Made by a program: the position numbers and the translations under genes. A model generated the notes under the pieces. That model searched no databases and had not been told where the DNA came from. It saw nothing but the letters and a program-made list of their open reading frames with translations. Shown here one piece after another: positions 45,201 to 51,560 of a stretch of DNA of 64,000 nt. Position 1 is the stretch's first letter, and every line of letters starts with the position of its first letter. The DNA is from Bimastos eiseni (lineage: Eukaryota; Annelida; Clitellata; Crassiclitellata; Lumbricidae), in NCBI GenBank assembly GCA_959347315.1, contig OY365811.1:27898145-27962144 (forward strand), in the 5' to 3' direction.

Positions 45201-48200
45201 ATGTCGTCCATTTCGTACTCAAGCCTTCTTTCCTTCTCCCAACATGCATTACAGGCTTACAGCACCTTTATCCATAGGGGAGGCGGGGGCAAGCTGGCTG
45301 AAAAATAAGTTTTATTGAACGTGATCGTCAACGATAATGCTAGCATAATAATTTTTATCTCAAAAGACAGCTATTAATAACGGGTACACTCGAGCACAAA
45401 TTCAGGCATCACACTATTTTGTAAGTTTACAAAAAACGACCTCAAAAATATTCTGAAAGTCAGCCAACTTGCCTCTGCTCTGGGGCAAGTTGGTTGCCTG
45501 CTTGGGGCAAGATGGTGGCAATACAAATCATACGCAAAAAACTGAATTGGAACAGTGGAAAGCGAATGCGTTATGTATTAGTCAAATTCGTTTCCATTAG
45601 AGGCATTTGACGTTAATAAAGATGTAAGACAAAAACTACGCAATTAAAATGGCAATTTCTAAAAAAACGCATTGTCATTTATTGGCTCCAAACACCGTCT
45701 GACTGTCTGCCTGCAGCCTGCCTGACTCTCTGGATCTTGACCTCTGCCTGTCGATTTTGTTTTGATTACGCGCTTGTGAATGAGCTGGTTACAACGAATG
45801 AATGCTTAGCAAAATAACCTATCTGCCATTATTTTTGCATTTATGTGGATTATGATATACGATATTTTAAGCAGTAAATAGGACGACCTACTTTTAAATA
45901 ACAAGCGAAAATAAAGTACCCTAGCACATGGCCGCCATTAAGCATAAGATCAAGCTTGACATGCTCATCGATAAACTTCTTGTCTTTCCTGCCATGCATT
46001 ATAATTATATAGCGCAAACACAAACTTGCTCCCGCAACCAACTTGCCCTCACCTCCCCCATTGAACAGCATATTCCAATCATCCGACCACCTGTACAATC
46101 TTTCCAAGTCCTGTCTTAGAACCCTAGCATCTTCCTCGTTATTTATCTTTGCACAGTTTCGCGTCGTCCGCAAATTTAGAAATCTTTGAGATTTTTTCTT
46201 CATCTATGTCATTAATATATATTACAAACAGGAACGGTCCTAATACTGATCCCTGTGGCACTCCATTAGTGACATCCATCCTGCTTGAAAACTTGCCTTT
46301 AATCAGAACTATTTGTCTTCTATCCTTCAGCCAGCTTCTTTTCCAGTCTTTTATGAGGTACCTTTTCGAAAGCTTTGGCAAAGTCCAAATATATCGAGTC
46401 CACTGATTTTTTCTGCCCATATAATCGTACACCTCCTAAAAGAAATCCAATAGGTTTGTCATACAGGATCTTCCTTTCGTAAGAAAAGCTATATTAGCTG
46501 TTATTAATTATTCCGTTTTCCTTCAGATGTTCAACGATCCTTCCCTGGACTATTTTCTTCATCACCTTGCATATAATATACGTTAAACTGACCGGTCTAT
46601 AGTTGTTAGTTTCAATCCTGTTACCTTTCTTAAACAATGGCGTAATTATCGCATCTCTCCAGTCCCTTGGAATTTCTTCTGTCTTAATCGATTCGTGGGG
46701 TATATAATTATACTAACTTTTAAAATAACAATGTTGCCATGTATTGAGCCGCATATTACGGTGCGTTATTGTAGAGGGTGGAGTGGAGCTGACTCCGTTG
46801 ATTATTACATTGACGATGATTGGAAAGTTCTCGATGACAGCTGCCTTTGGTACGGTCGTACTTTACGCTCCAGAAATCTACCCCACGAATCTCAGGTAGA
46901 CCTACTACGATTGTATCTACAGTTATAGCACTACGATTGCACTTAAGCCATGGTACTAGCGTCTCACTTTCAATGTTATGGTGGCGTGTGTGATACTCTG
47001 CAGATGGTTGGCGCCAAGAACTATCGAATGAGAGGATAGAGCGTTCAAATCCATACAAAAGAAAACATTTCTTGAGATATTCAGGCTACACTTGCTTCCT
47101 CTAACCAAATGAGCGATACACACACACCATAATCATCATCATCGTCTTCGTCGTCATCATCATCATCATCATCATCATAGTCATAGTATTTTATAACGTT
47201 AATGGTATAAAATATGATGATGATGATGATAACGACCAAGACGATTAGGATGACTATGTATACGATGACGATGGTGATCATTATTATTATTATTGGTAAA
47301 TTTGCAATGCACAACCACGGAATGCATAAAATTGCCTTCTCTGTCCGCCTAGCTGCTAGCTGTCTCTGCTGATCTGTCCTTCCGCGTGTCTATAAATGGC
47401 TGTGTGTATTTGTTAATTAAATTTTGTTTGGTTATGTGGGTCTTTGTCTTCACTGGTCTCAATCATTAGATTATAATAATACTACAATAGAGTAGGGCCT
47501 AAGAAATAGATTGAGACATTGATGATGAAATTATAATGATGACATTGTGCTTTTAGGAATTTTGGTCTTGGTGTGGCGTGCGTTTGGGCTCGAATAGGGG
47601 GAATAATAGCCCCGTTTATCGGATACATTGTGAGTCACAACTCAATTTACATGTATACCCCATCTAGCGACTGCAATAATTTAAAATGGTTCCAAATTAT
47701 AGAGGAAGGTGGGGCAAAGTGATCGCCAAAGCGCAACTTGATCCTTTATAGTAGGTCGGTCTTCTGAAGCGATCTTAGCCGCAGATCAGACGCAAAGGAA
47801 TGTTTGCTTCAATGCAGTAGTCGCGCTAATGAGCCTACTCAGGCGCTGACCCGTGAAGTGATTTAAGTACGAATGAACAGATTTCATACTCGATGCGGAA
47901 CTGGACAAGCAGCCAATGCAGTATATTACTAAGGAGTGGCGTCGCGTGATCGTACTTGCTCCTGTTGCGAATGAGTCTGGCATCGGCATTTAGCAGTGTT
48001 GGGCACGAGATCAAAAACTCAAGACCAAGACCAAGAGATCCAATACCAATACCAGGACCGAGACCGGTTGATCCGAGACCAATACCAAGACCAAGACCGA
48101 GTGGTCCGAGACCAATACCAAGACCGAGACCGGTTGATCTGAGACCCAGACCAAGACCGATACTCTTTTTATAAACAATTCGATTTACTAAGACGCTTGA

Positions 48201-50184
48201 ACTGAATAACACGCTTAAAACATAAATTTTATTGCTGACGAATACTAACCTTAATAATGTTCCAGAAAATGGTTTTACCGGCCACTCGGAACTTTTGCGG
48301 ATTCAGCCCTTATTGGCTTCGGTCTGAGAATATCACACTATTAATTACCTTACAGTATACGATAGGTAAATACTTCTAAACATCTGAACAAGTAAATTAC
48401 GTTCCGTTTTAATGGCGTCCATGTACCGCGGACCTCAAAATTGTATACGTTGACAGTGTTATAAAGATGGTCAGCACGCCATAAATCAATAACAATCGTG
48501 TAGGGCCTAAACATCCGGTGTCTCTAATAATCGAAAATAACCGACATATATCGAAAAAATGGCTCTGATACGGAAAATGACCAAGAACGTTAAGTTAAGA
48601 CGGCGACCAATCCCAAAATCGTTCCTTTGAGACCGACGCATTCGAGGCCAAGACCGAAACCAAGACCGATGCATATGAGACCAAGACCGCAGTTTTCCAA
48701 TCTCGAGACGGTCTCGAGATCAAGACCGCAGTCTCGAGACCACATTTCTGGCGTTTAGCAATGACTGCTGGAAACCGTCCAAGAGATACACTCTAAGAAC
48801 TACTACGTCAGAATCAACGTATTTCACAACGTAGTACTAAGTTGTATATGGCCTGAGTAATACTATGTTAGATTGACGTAGTGATCTCTGTAACGTATTG
48901 AACTACGTTAAACCTTCTAACGTCGATCAACGCAGTTTGCAGCGTAGCGTGCGTTTTCTGTTTGATGAATAATTATTATTATAATTCAAAGAGTCCGTTT
49001 TGACTGTAAACCCTCATATTGAATTATTCAACATTTGCAAAAAAATTTAATTTTTGGAGATTCGAACCCACGCCTCTAACTCCATTAAAGCGCTCGAGGC
49101 AAACGCGTACCCATTCGGCTAACATGCACCAGTTGAGTAAACAAGGTCAAGGCTCCCACTTAACTCGATGCATTCGGAATGACCATAACATGTCTTTTTC
49201 TCAAACAGTTGGTTTTGTTGCTAAACTTTCTACTTTACAGAAATTAGATTCCTGTTTCATTCTTTATAAAGATTTTATATTTAAAAACGTCGCAATGCAG
49301 AATTGATTGATAGCAAATACAGTTCATTTTGTGTATTCATGCGCACAACGCTATGTGCGGTTCGAAATATGCGAACTTCTCTAAATAATGCTATTCACGT
49401 TGATTATCATGTGTGAGAACATAGAATTTTTCACTAAATGTTGATTTATGTGCTTAATAAATTTATTACTAAAACGCAAGTCGACTAGTGTATATGATTG
49501 TATCCGAACTGCATTTGCGCGCAAACACACGAAATTGGGTTATAAGGATACAACGTATCTCTACGATAGATGAGGGTAACGTAGTTTCAATACGTTCAGC
49601 GATGACGTAGTTTTCTGACGTTGAACGTATTCTACGTCAATAACAACAGATTAATACGTTAAACGTAGTTAACGTAGTTATATACGTTATCCGCTAACGT
49701 AGTTCTTTTTGGAGTGTACATGTACCTCGGCGCGTCATCCAACAAGCTGTTGCAACGGTCCTATAAATTGATTAGTATGCAATTTCAAAATAGGTGTGCG
49801 TCACAGTGCTTGCAATAAGAGAAATAATTTGGTCACTTTTCCAAGACCTGCGTCGCTACTTGCATTTGGTAGATTCAGAATGCGGTTATTATTGGTTCAC
49901 CATTTGAAATGGGCGTTTACTATAGAATTGTTTAACACTGCGTGCTGATTGTAAATTGTAAACGATTGACGTGTCTTGCTGTAAAGGGTAAAACGAATGA
50001 CTGGATTCCTGGTCTCATCTTTGCAACCGTCGCCTTCGTGACGGGGTTTATGGCCCTGTTTCTTCCGGAAACGTTGGACAGGCCACTCCCGGAAACAATC
50101 GAAGAAATTATATCCTGGAAACGGGTTCAGCTGCCGTGTTGCAAGAACAGAATGGAACGAAATAGATCGAATATCAATAAGTAG
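29423..50184 (+). CDS. SLC22-like organic ion transporter, gene B (11 exons joined)
   Basis: Join 29423-29549, 35336-35538, 36529-36759, 40093-40289, 41060-41195, 41557-41876, 42635-42769, 43654-43739, 46775-46895, 47557-47629, 49987-50184: 1827 nt, 608 aa and stop. Head-to-tail paralogue of gene A. Eight of the eleven exons have identical coding length; exons 5, 6 and 11 differ, all in frame. It keeps all family marks: [40 protein letters not shown] and [14 protein letters not shown]. The extracellular loop has the same Cys residues and sequons. The loop after TM6 has a longer Lys/Glu run and the Cys cluster CCVSCC (about residues 361-366). No stop or frameshift, so both copies look functional. 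Substrate unknown. Confidence 0.92.
29677..29684 (+). repeat. Target site duplication CTTGAGAT (left)
   Basis: Identical to 31264-31271. Confidence 0.8.
29685..31263. mobile_element. Non-autonomous or decayed hAT-like element (1579 bp)
   Basis: Inverted ends CAGAGGTGTAGCGA and CCGTGGCGTAGCGA, followed by related GC-rich stretches (CCCCAGGCGGCAC and CGCCAGGGGCGAAGC), flanked by a perfect 8-bp duplication CTTGAGAT. The interior is AT-rich with no transposase frame. Same terminal family as 55551-56410. In intron 1 of gene B. Confidence 0.8.
31264..31271 (+). repeat. Target site duplication CTTGAGAT (right)
   Basis: Second copy of the 8-bp duplication. Confidence 0.8.
31510..31517 (+). repeat. 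Target site duplication ACGATAAT (left)
   Basis: Identical to 34802-34809. Confidence 0.92.
31518..34801 (+). mobile_element. Full-length, apparently autonomous hAT transposon (3284 bp)
   Basis: Inverted ends CAGGCCCGGTCC and CAGGGCCGGTCC (11 of 12 identical) with perfect 8-bp duplications ACGATAAT. Subterminal sequence contains GTAGGCGGCTGCCTAC, a hairpin, and GGCGGCAAAATTA-like words near both ends. It carries one uninterrupted transposase gene. Sits in intron 1 of gene B in the same orientation as the host gene, 247 bp after another hAT-like element. Confidence 0.93.
31920..34610 (+). CDS. hAT transposase (ZMYM1-like / TTF-type zinc finger)
   Basis: Single-exon 896-aa protein starting at an ATG in good context (AAATGG). 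A basic N-terminus (SGRKRQRLSG) may be a nuclear signal, followed by an acidic linker. About 205-265: TTF-type zinc finger (YCFCC...C...H.....H). About 270-500: DUF4371-type core with IILDCTPDIS (likely first catalytic Asp near 398), QCYDNGANM (second Asp near 468) and the PCSAHSLNL CxxH motif. About 555: TRWESR. About 825-870: hAT dimerisation domain with LPITVASAERSFSKLKLIKT. It binds element ends and catalyses cut-and-paste transposition. No stop or frameshift. Domesticated genes of this type exist, but the terminal repeats and target duplication here argue for a transposon. Confidence 0.95.
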   Translation: MADPKRSGRKRQRLSGSEYKKIRLIRESAAAKQKDAILKFTEPKLLASTEAPNDNEDSSSDHEEQNLTEEFKFGTEEQNEYSDNEGKFNNDKIQCSVSVINCVDCLSDKPTGRPTCTCKDVQNVNAEDAGVADKGNAMVVEDDHFNNMNDMVSTDPSHWPAINDRSRVWLVQCGPYQHNVTAFPLDKEGRKFSSFHFNRRMSNGEQVRRSWLIYSNVRDAVYCFCCKLFCANKFSLSSNEGCRDWKNMSLIIKRHETSTSHINSYQDWKELELRIKGGTTVDDINQKMIQSETQHWKQVIERIITLIKTLAGQNLALRGTCEKLHEANKGNFLAFIEFLGNYDPVMKEHIRRITSTEIHNNYLGKHIQNEIIQLLSDKIKRHILTELKRAKYYSIILDCTPDISHKEQMTVIFRFVSTSKSVEVTVAEHFVDFLELNSTTGANMTEVLFKMLQELDVNIDDMRGQCYDNGANMCGQHNGVQAKVREKNRRAFFVPCSAHSLNLVLNDAANCCLDAVAFFDLIQCIYVYFSASTHRWDTLVKHTSDFTVKPLSATRWESRVDAVRAIRFQIGEVYDALLAIAQDNTLTSASGVKSRSEAKAIASKMVNFKFVCSLVVWYDILFEINVCSKCFQSATFNLPSALKQLESTKLFLQEYRSDTGFAAALEKAKELATELEIDGLFPREEPVRIRRKSKQFQYESRDDPIMAPEHNFKVNFFNQIVDTALQAINERFIQLSEHNQLFGFLYNIGLLNLQTGDLLKQYKELQLALTSCDGQSDVNAIELCEEIIALRRRLNIESCDPRSVLEHLCKCDVVESFPNLYVALRILLTLPITVASAERSFSKLKLIKTYLRSQMSQARLVGLATISIEKEIADQINMEEVIQEFAALKARKVNFS
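34802..34809 (+). repeat. Target site duplication ACGATAAT (right)
   Basis: Second copy of the perfect 8-bp duplication, directly after GGCCCTG. Confidence 0.92.
34810..35335 (+). other. Gene B intron 1, 3' part, with a LINE/SINE-like tail
   Basis: No coding signal. GGGGCGCTATATAAATCG followed by AATTAATAAATAAACG (about 35095-35155) resembles the 3' tail of L2/CR1-type LINEs or their SINE partners. Confidence 0.45.
35336..35538 (+). CDS. Gene B exon 2: large extracellular loop
   Basis: Acceptor CTTCCTTCCAG|GT, donor GAA|GTATGG. Reads [19 protein letters not shown]... and [20 protein letters not shown]. It differs from gene A by only a few residues, and the sequons are retained (NAS and NAT replacing NSS and NKT). 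Confidence 0.93.
35927..35939 (+). repeat. Poly-G run
   Basis: A run of about ten G within a CACGGGG...CCTG context in intron 2 of gene B. A run of this length may also be miscounted in the assembly. Confidence 0.6.
36185..36405 (-). mobile_element. tRNA-derived SINE
   Basis: On the minus strand the head reads GGCACGGTAGTCGATTGG and then TTAGAACGG, a pol III A-box (36383-36397), followed about 40 bp on by a B-box GGTTCGACTCTC (36331-36342). The body continues with TAGCCTAACTGTGCAGGG. A and B boxes with tRNA-like spacing but without a foldable cloverleaf indicate a SINE. The tail end is uncertain. Confidence 0.75.
36480..36507 (+). repeat. (GAT)n tract abutting exon 3 of gene B
   Basis: ATGATTATGATGATGACGAT-type repeat about 20 bp before the exon 3 acceptor, matching the position of the longer tract in gene A. 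Confidence 0.7.
36529..36759 (+). CDS. Gene B exon 3: TM2-TM3 and ADRIGRK motif
   Basis: Starts at TGG after GTCAG. Encodes [29 protein letters not shown] and TM3-TM4 up to RLFLGALRE. Ends at GAGAGAG|GCAGGTGA, the same GC donor as gene A. Confidence 0.85.
36815..37340 (-). mobile_element. LINE C-terminal remnant
   Basis: Minus-strand frame with STMRHGRSIAIDGPTVWNRL and LRN, the conserved GP..WN.LP..LR pattern near the end of L2/CR1-like ORF2. The 3' end lies at the low-coordinate side in GGCGCTATATAAATT (minus strand), the typical tail. Truncated. Confidence 0.75.
37465..37635 (+). repeat. Left terminal inverted repeat of the Ginger-like element
   Basis: Contains several CAATGACT words in both orientations. 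Pairs with 38971-39138 with few mismatches; the left arm has an extra CAGT. Confidence 0.92.
37805..38404 (-). pseudogene. Ginger-like transposase, C-terminal part
   Basis: Reads through QRMIKRSRLEYAPGNSGDNV and a domain ending in the Cys-rich motif GFVKCNCSGANRCSSNRCKC...CNSRCH, typical of the C-terminus of these integrase-type transposases. Separated from the integrase core by a change of frame and a Pro/Ser/Ala repeat (APSTSAVQT repeated three times). Confidence 0.75.
38223..38741 (-). pseudogene. Ginger-like transposase, integrase core (incomplete)
   Basis: Contains GRVDLIDMQSMP (first Asp), YQDHLTKFCVLRPL, SKRAAEVAYQL and ILQSDNGSEF (second Asp). The segment that should carry the catalytic Glu is missing: after VHGKPR the frame enters a repeat (VDFSGSNP, IDFSGSNR). 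The D-D-E triad is therefore incomplete. Confidence 0.85.
38695..38991 (-). pseudogene. Ginger-like transposase, H2C2 zinc-binding part
   Basis: Starts inside the right terminal repeat (MYTLTDARSD). Contains HVSTGHGGRDKVMKVLSVKY and CAKKRKRPAVKGV, the H2C2-type integrase zinc domain with one Cys of the usual C..C pair apparently lost. Runs into the core with a one-base frame change near 38720. Confidence 0.8.
38971..39138 (-). repeat. Right terminal inverted repeat of the Ginger-like element
   Basis: Inverted copy of 37465-37635; ends CATTGACTGTAAC. Confidence 0.92.
39139..40092 (+). other. Gene B intron 3, 3' part
   Basis: 39150-39770 looks repeat-derived: two related blocks occur, GACAACAAGGTCGCCTTGTGTGAT near 39327 and GGCAACAAGGTCACCTTGCGTGAT near 39619, about 290 bp apart. 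No coding domain identified. The last 100 bp are homologous to gene A intron 3. Confidence 0.5.
40093..40289 (+). CDS. Gene B exon 4: TM4-TM6
   Basis: Acceptor GAATAG|GGC in phase 0. Almost identical to gene A exon 4 over its first 90 bp, including silent positions. Donor CTG|GTAAGT, phase 2. Confidence 0.93.
40290..41059 (+). other. Gene B intron 4
   Basis: No mobile element or repeat recognised. Confidence 0.4.
41060..41195 (+). CDS. Gene B exon 5: PESVPWL and start of cytosolic loop
   Basis: Reads [20 protein letters not shown] through PDPIFENHRKAL. Donor CTG|GTCAGT in phase 0 with a short GTCA run; two residues longer than in gene A. Confidence 0.92.
41557..41876 (+). CDS. Gene B exon 6: Lys-rich loop, Cys cluster, TM7 start
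   Basis: Encodes a very basic stretch (KKHKMKDKRKTKKEE), then NNSIAKDKKYPDG, CCVSCCRR and LDVMRSPTMFLYTF. Donor TTTG|GTCAGT, phase 2. 39 nt longer than in gene A. Confidence 0.92.
42180..42560. repeat. (AAT)n-rich region
   Basis: Several AAT/ATT runs (42185-42300, 42430-42490, 42515-42560) around a unique GC-rich island ACGCTGAATTATAAGGCGCC at about 42300. In intron 6 of gene B. Confidence 0.9.
42635..42769 (+). CDS. Gene B exon 7: TM7-TM8
   Basis: Encodes [20 protein letters not shown] and [11 protein letters not shown]. Acceptor GATAATAG|G is poor in pyrimidines, as in gene A. Donor AAAAG|GTACGT, phase 2. Confidence 0.95.
42930..43380 (-). repeat. Possible LINE/SINE 3' pieces with (GAT)n and (CAAT)n tracts
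   Basis: 43250-43300 is GAC/GAT repeat and 43302-43330 is (CAAT)n followed by GCTTTATTATTC, the usual look of a minus-strand retroelement tail. A diffuse repeat-like block lies at 42945-43130. Family not identified. Confidence 0.4.
43585..43613 (+). repeat. (GAC)n(GAT)n tract upstream of exon 8 of gene B
   Basis: CGACGACGACGACGATGATG-type run about 40 bp before the exon 8 acceptor. Confidence 0.8.
43654..43739 (+). CDS. Gene B exon 8: FGRRWPL and TM9
   Basis: Acceptor CGTTGTTAG|G, donor ACAG|GTATTG, phase 1. Reads [20 protein letters not shown] plus NIFLPQET. Confidence 0.93.
43740..44539 (+). other. Gene B intron 8, 5' part
   Basis: AT-rich with one TAGGCCTA; no gene or repeat recognised. 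Confidence 0.4.
44540..45272 (-). mobile_element. CR1/Jockey-like LINE, 3' part
   Basis: Minus strand, in order: EEEKDLGVIIHKSTMPSRQC, RANKILGMI, LYKTLVTPHLRYFVQTWSPF, LEKIQRR, then LIETYKI-type and LFKKTDGLIKQRFFSARGV. These are the conserved blocks following the RT core. Frames change several times. Continues at 46062 after an insertion. Confidence 0.85.
45276..46058. mobile_element. Unclassified terminal-inverted-repeat element inserted in the LINE (783 bp)
   Basis: Ends AGGGGAGGCGGGGGCAAG and, inverted, GGGGAGGTGAGGGCAAG, followed by CTGGCTG / TTGGTTG. Flanked by CAT or CCAT on both sides. It splits the LINE precisely between the NMLFN block and the EEEKDLG block. The interior has more GGGGCAAG(T/A)TGG words and no transposase. 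Superfamily not recognised. Confidence 0.65.
46062..46700 (-). mobile_element. CR1/Jockey-like LINE, reverse transcriptase core
   Basis: Minus strand contains NGVPQGSVLGPFLFVIYIND, then a FADDAKL catalytic box (F-A-D-D) near 46140-46165 and DLERLYRWSDDWNMLFN. Upstream parts (AFLTKGRSC-like, LKENGII, ILCKVMKKIVQG) lie in shifted frames up to about 46690. Same copy as 44540-45272. The RT motif residues are intact, but the frame is broken. Confidence 0.88.
46775..46895 (+). CDS. Gene B exon 9: TM10-TM11 region
   Basis: Acceptor ATTGTAG|AG. Reads [20 protein letters not shown] and [19 protein letters not shown] in the transporter frame. 121 nt as in gene A; about 75 bp downstream of the LINE end. 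Confidence 0.92.
46896..47556 (+). other. Gene B intron 9 with (CAT)n/(GAT)n tracts
   Basis: ATCATC repeats at 47128-47180 and GATGATGAT at 47215-47232. No gene. Confidence 0.6.
47557..47629 (+). CDS. Gene B exon 10: TM11
   Basis: Acceptor CTTTTAG|G. Reads NFGLGVACVWARIGGIIAPF plus IGYI. Donor ATT|GTGAGT, phase 0. Confidence 0.93.
47720..47993 (-). mobile_element. L2/CR1-like LINE fragment, 3' part
   Basis: Minus strand reads LNADARLIRNRSKYDHATPL, LHWLLVQFRIEYEICSFV and KSLHGSAPE, the NAARL...YDH.TP.L..LHWLPV..RI..K....VYK.LHG.AP block of LINEs. The upstream part continues after two insertions at 48751-48788 and 49717-49765. Confidence 0.85.
47994..48750. mobile_element. Non-autonomous hAT-like element, copy 2 (757 bp)
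   Basis: Ends CAGTGTTG and CATTTCTG; 8-bp duplications GCATTTAG and GCGTTTAG (7 of 8). Carries GAGACC/AAGACC tandem motifs in both subterminal regions, the reverse complement of copy 1 at 10677-11557. Inserted in the LINE. AT-rich centre, no coding capacity. Confidence 0.85.
48751..48788 (-). mobile_element. LINE segment between two insertions
   Basis: 38 bp including the right copy of the hAT target duplication. On the minus strand it encodes LLDGFQQSLLN, joining the flanking LINE parts in one frame once both insertions and one copy of each duplication are ignored. Confidence 0.85.
48789..49716. mobile_element. Tc1/mariner-type MITE (928 bp)
   Basis: Ends CACTCTAAGAACTACTACG and, inverted, CACTCCAAAAAGAACTACG, flanked by TA on both sides, as for IS630-Tc1-mariner elements. 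Subterminal parts are full of TAACGTAGT / ACTACGTTA words. No transposase. Contains a tRNA-like block at 49056-49128. Confidence 0.8.
49056..49128 (-). other. tRNA-Ser-like pol III promoter block inside the MITE
   Basis: The minus strand reads TTAGCCGAATGGGTACGCG, like a tRNA A-box, and GTGGGTTCGAATCTCC, a near-perfect B-box. The stem halves do not make a normal acceptor, so a relic is more likely than a working tRNA. Confidence 0.55.
49717..49770 (-). mobile_element. LINE fragment, upstream of the MITE
   Basis: Minus strand encodes NSLLDDAPRYM, which runs in frame into the LINE segment at 48788 when the MITE and one TA are ignored. Confidence 0.75.
49987..50184 (+). CDS. Gene B exon 11: TM12 and C-terminus
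   Basis: Acceptor GCTGTAAAG|GGT. Encodes GKTNDWIPGLIF..., [14 protein letters not shown] and a short tail ending NRSNINK, six residues shorter than in gene A. Confidence 0.93.
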   Translation, partial: GKTNDWIPGLIFATVAFVTGFMALFLPETLDRPLPETIEEIISWKRVQLPCCKNRMERNRSNINK

Positions 50185-50308
50185 GCGAACTGTTTCCACA
50201 TATCCACACATCCACAATTGAATGCACCGTGTGTTTGAACTGTCGGTGTTAAGATCAGCCGGCTAGTGGAAGAACTGGCCACGTGTTCTTTTACGTTGAA
50301 AATATGAA

Positions 50309-50314
50309 AATAAA
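50309..50314 (+). promoter_or_regulatory. Candidate polyadenylation signal, gene B
   Basis: AATAAA 125 bp after the stop codon, at about the same distance as in gene A. Confidence 0.45.
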
Positions 50315-50744
50315 GTCATTTCGTAACCAAGGCAACCGGTGGGAGGAGTTGGCTTGACGATCAGGTTTTCTACTTCGGATTTTCAACGTATTTTGACTCG
50401 GACGTGCATTCGAAATTCAGTCGAATTCTCATCCATGGATTTGATCGTGCAATGAGTTTCACCTAGAATATGAATAGATGATTAGACCTAATTGAGATGT
50501 TACCTGGCAATCAGGCATTGCACATTCGTGTCTATATATTTGTCTGATATATATATATAAATATATAAAAATATATATATATATATATAATAAGTATTCT
50601 AGTTTTATAGATTTACCGTCAGTATTACATTTACATGTAATGTAACTGCGTTTCTTGCTCATTGTTCATTGTACCCGTGCACACGAGCTAGTTGCAGATT
50701 TTTTCTTCGCTTCCGTTCGAACCACTTAAGCGATTCCTCTGTCA
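50315..50744. other. Spacer after gene B
   Basis: Includes an (AT)n run at 50550-50590. No gene. Confidence 0.45.
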
Positions 50745-51150
<406 letters not shown>

Positions 51151-51179
51151 AGACAGATGGACCGTAGGCTATACCATCA

Positions 51180-51560
51180 ACGCTGTCACCAATTGACCTC
51201 AACCAATTGCTTTCAACTGGTCAGCTATTCACTGCCCTTCTCACTCAGTTCATCGTAGGTCCATTAGTGGGAGGGAACCAGCGTCGATAACGCTGGCACT
51301 AAAGCGAACCTTCCTTCCGCAGACGAACCGCAGACAATCTCCGTGCGAGCCTAAGAAGAGAACCGATTGTGTGGGACGATTTATGGTTTTGCAGAGCTGT
51401 ATCAATTGGGAGGGGGCCTTGCCGAATAGCATTGGCTGCCTGGCATTCGAGCAGAGTTCTTCTTACTGGGTGTCTACTGCGCACACTGGGTTGAGAGGTT
51501 AAAACGACCTCTGCGAGGCTTCGGTAATTCAGCCCTTTAAGAAGTTAGCGATTACTGAGG
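51180..51560 (-). mobile_element. Possible degenerate retroelement fragment
   Basis: Relatively GC-rich block with overlapping minus-strand open frames (VRRTLLECQAANAIRQGPLP, LRLARRLSAVRLRKEGSL). Composition and length suggest retroelement origin, but no conserved motif could be assigned. Confidence 0.3.
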
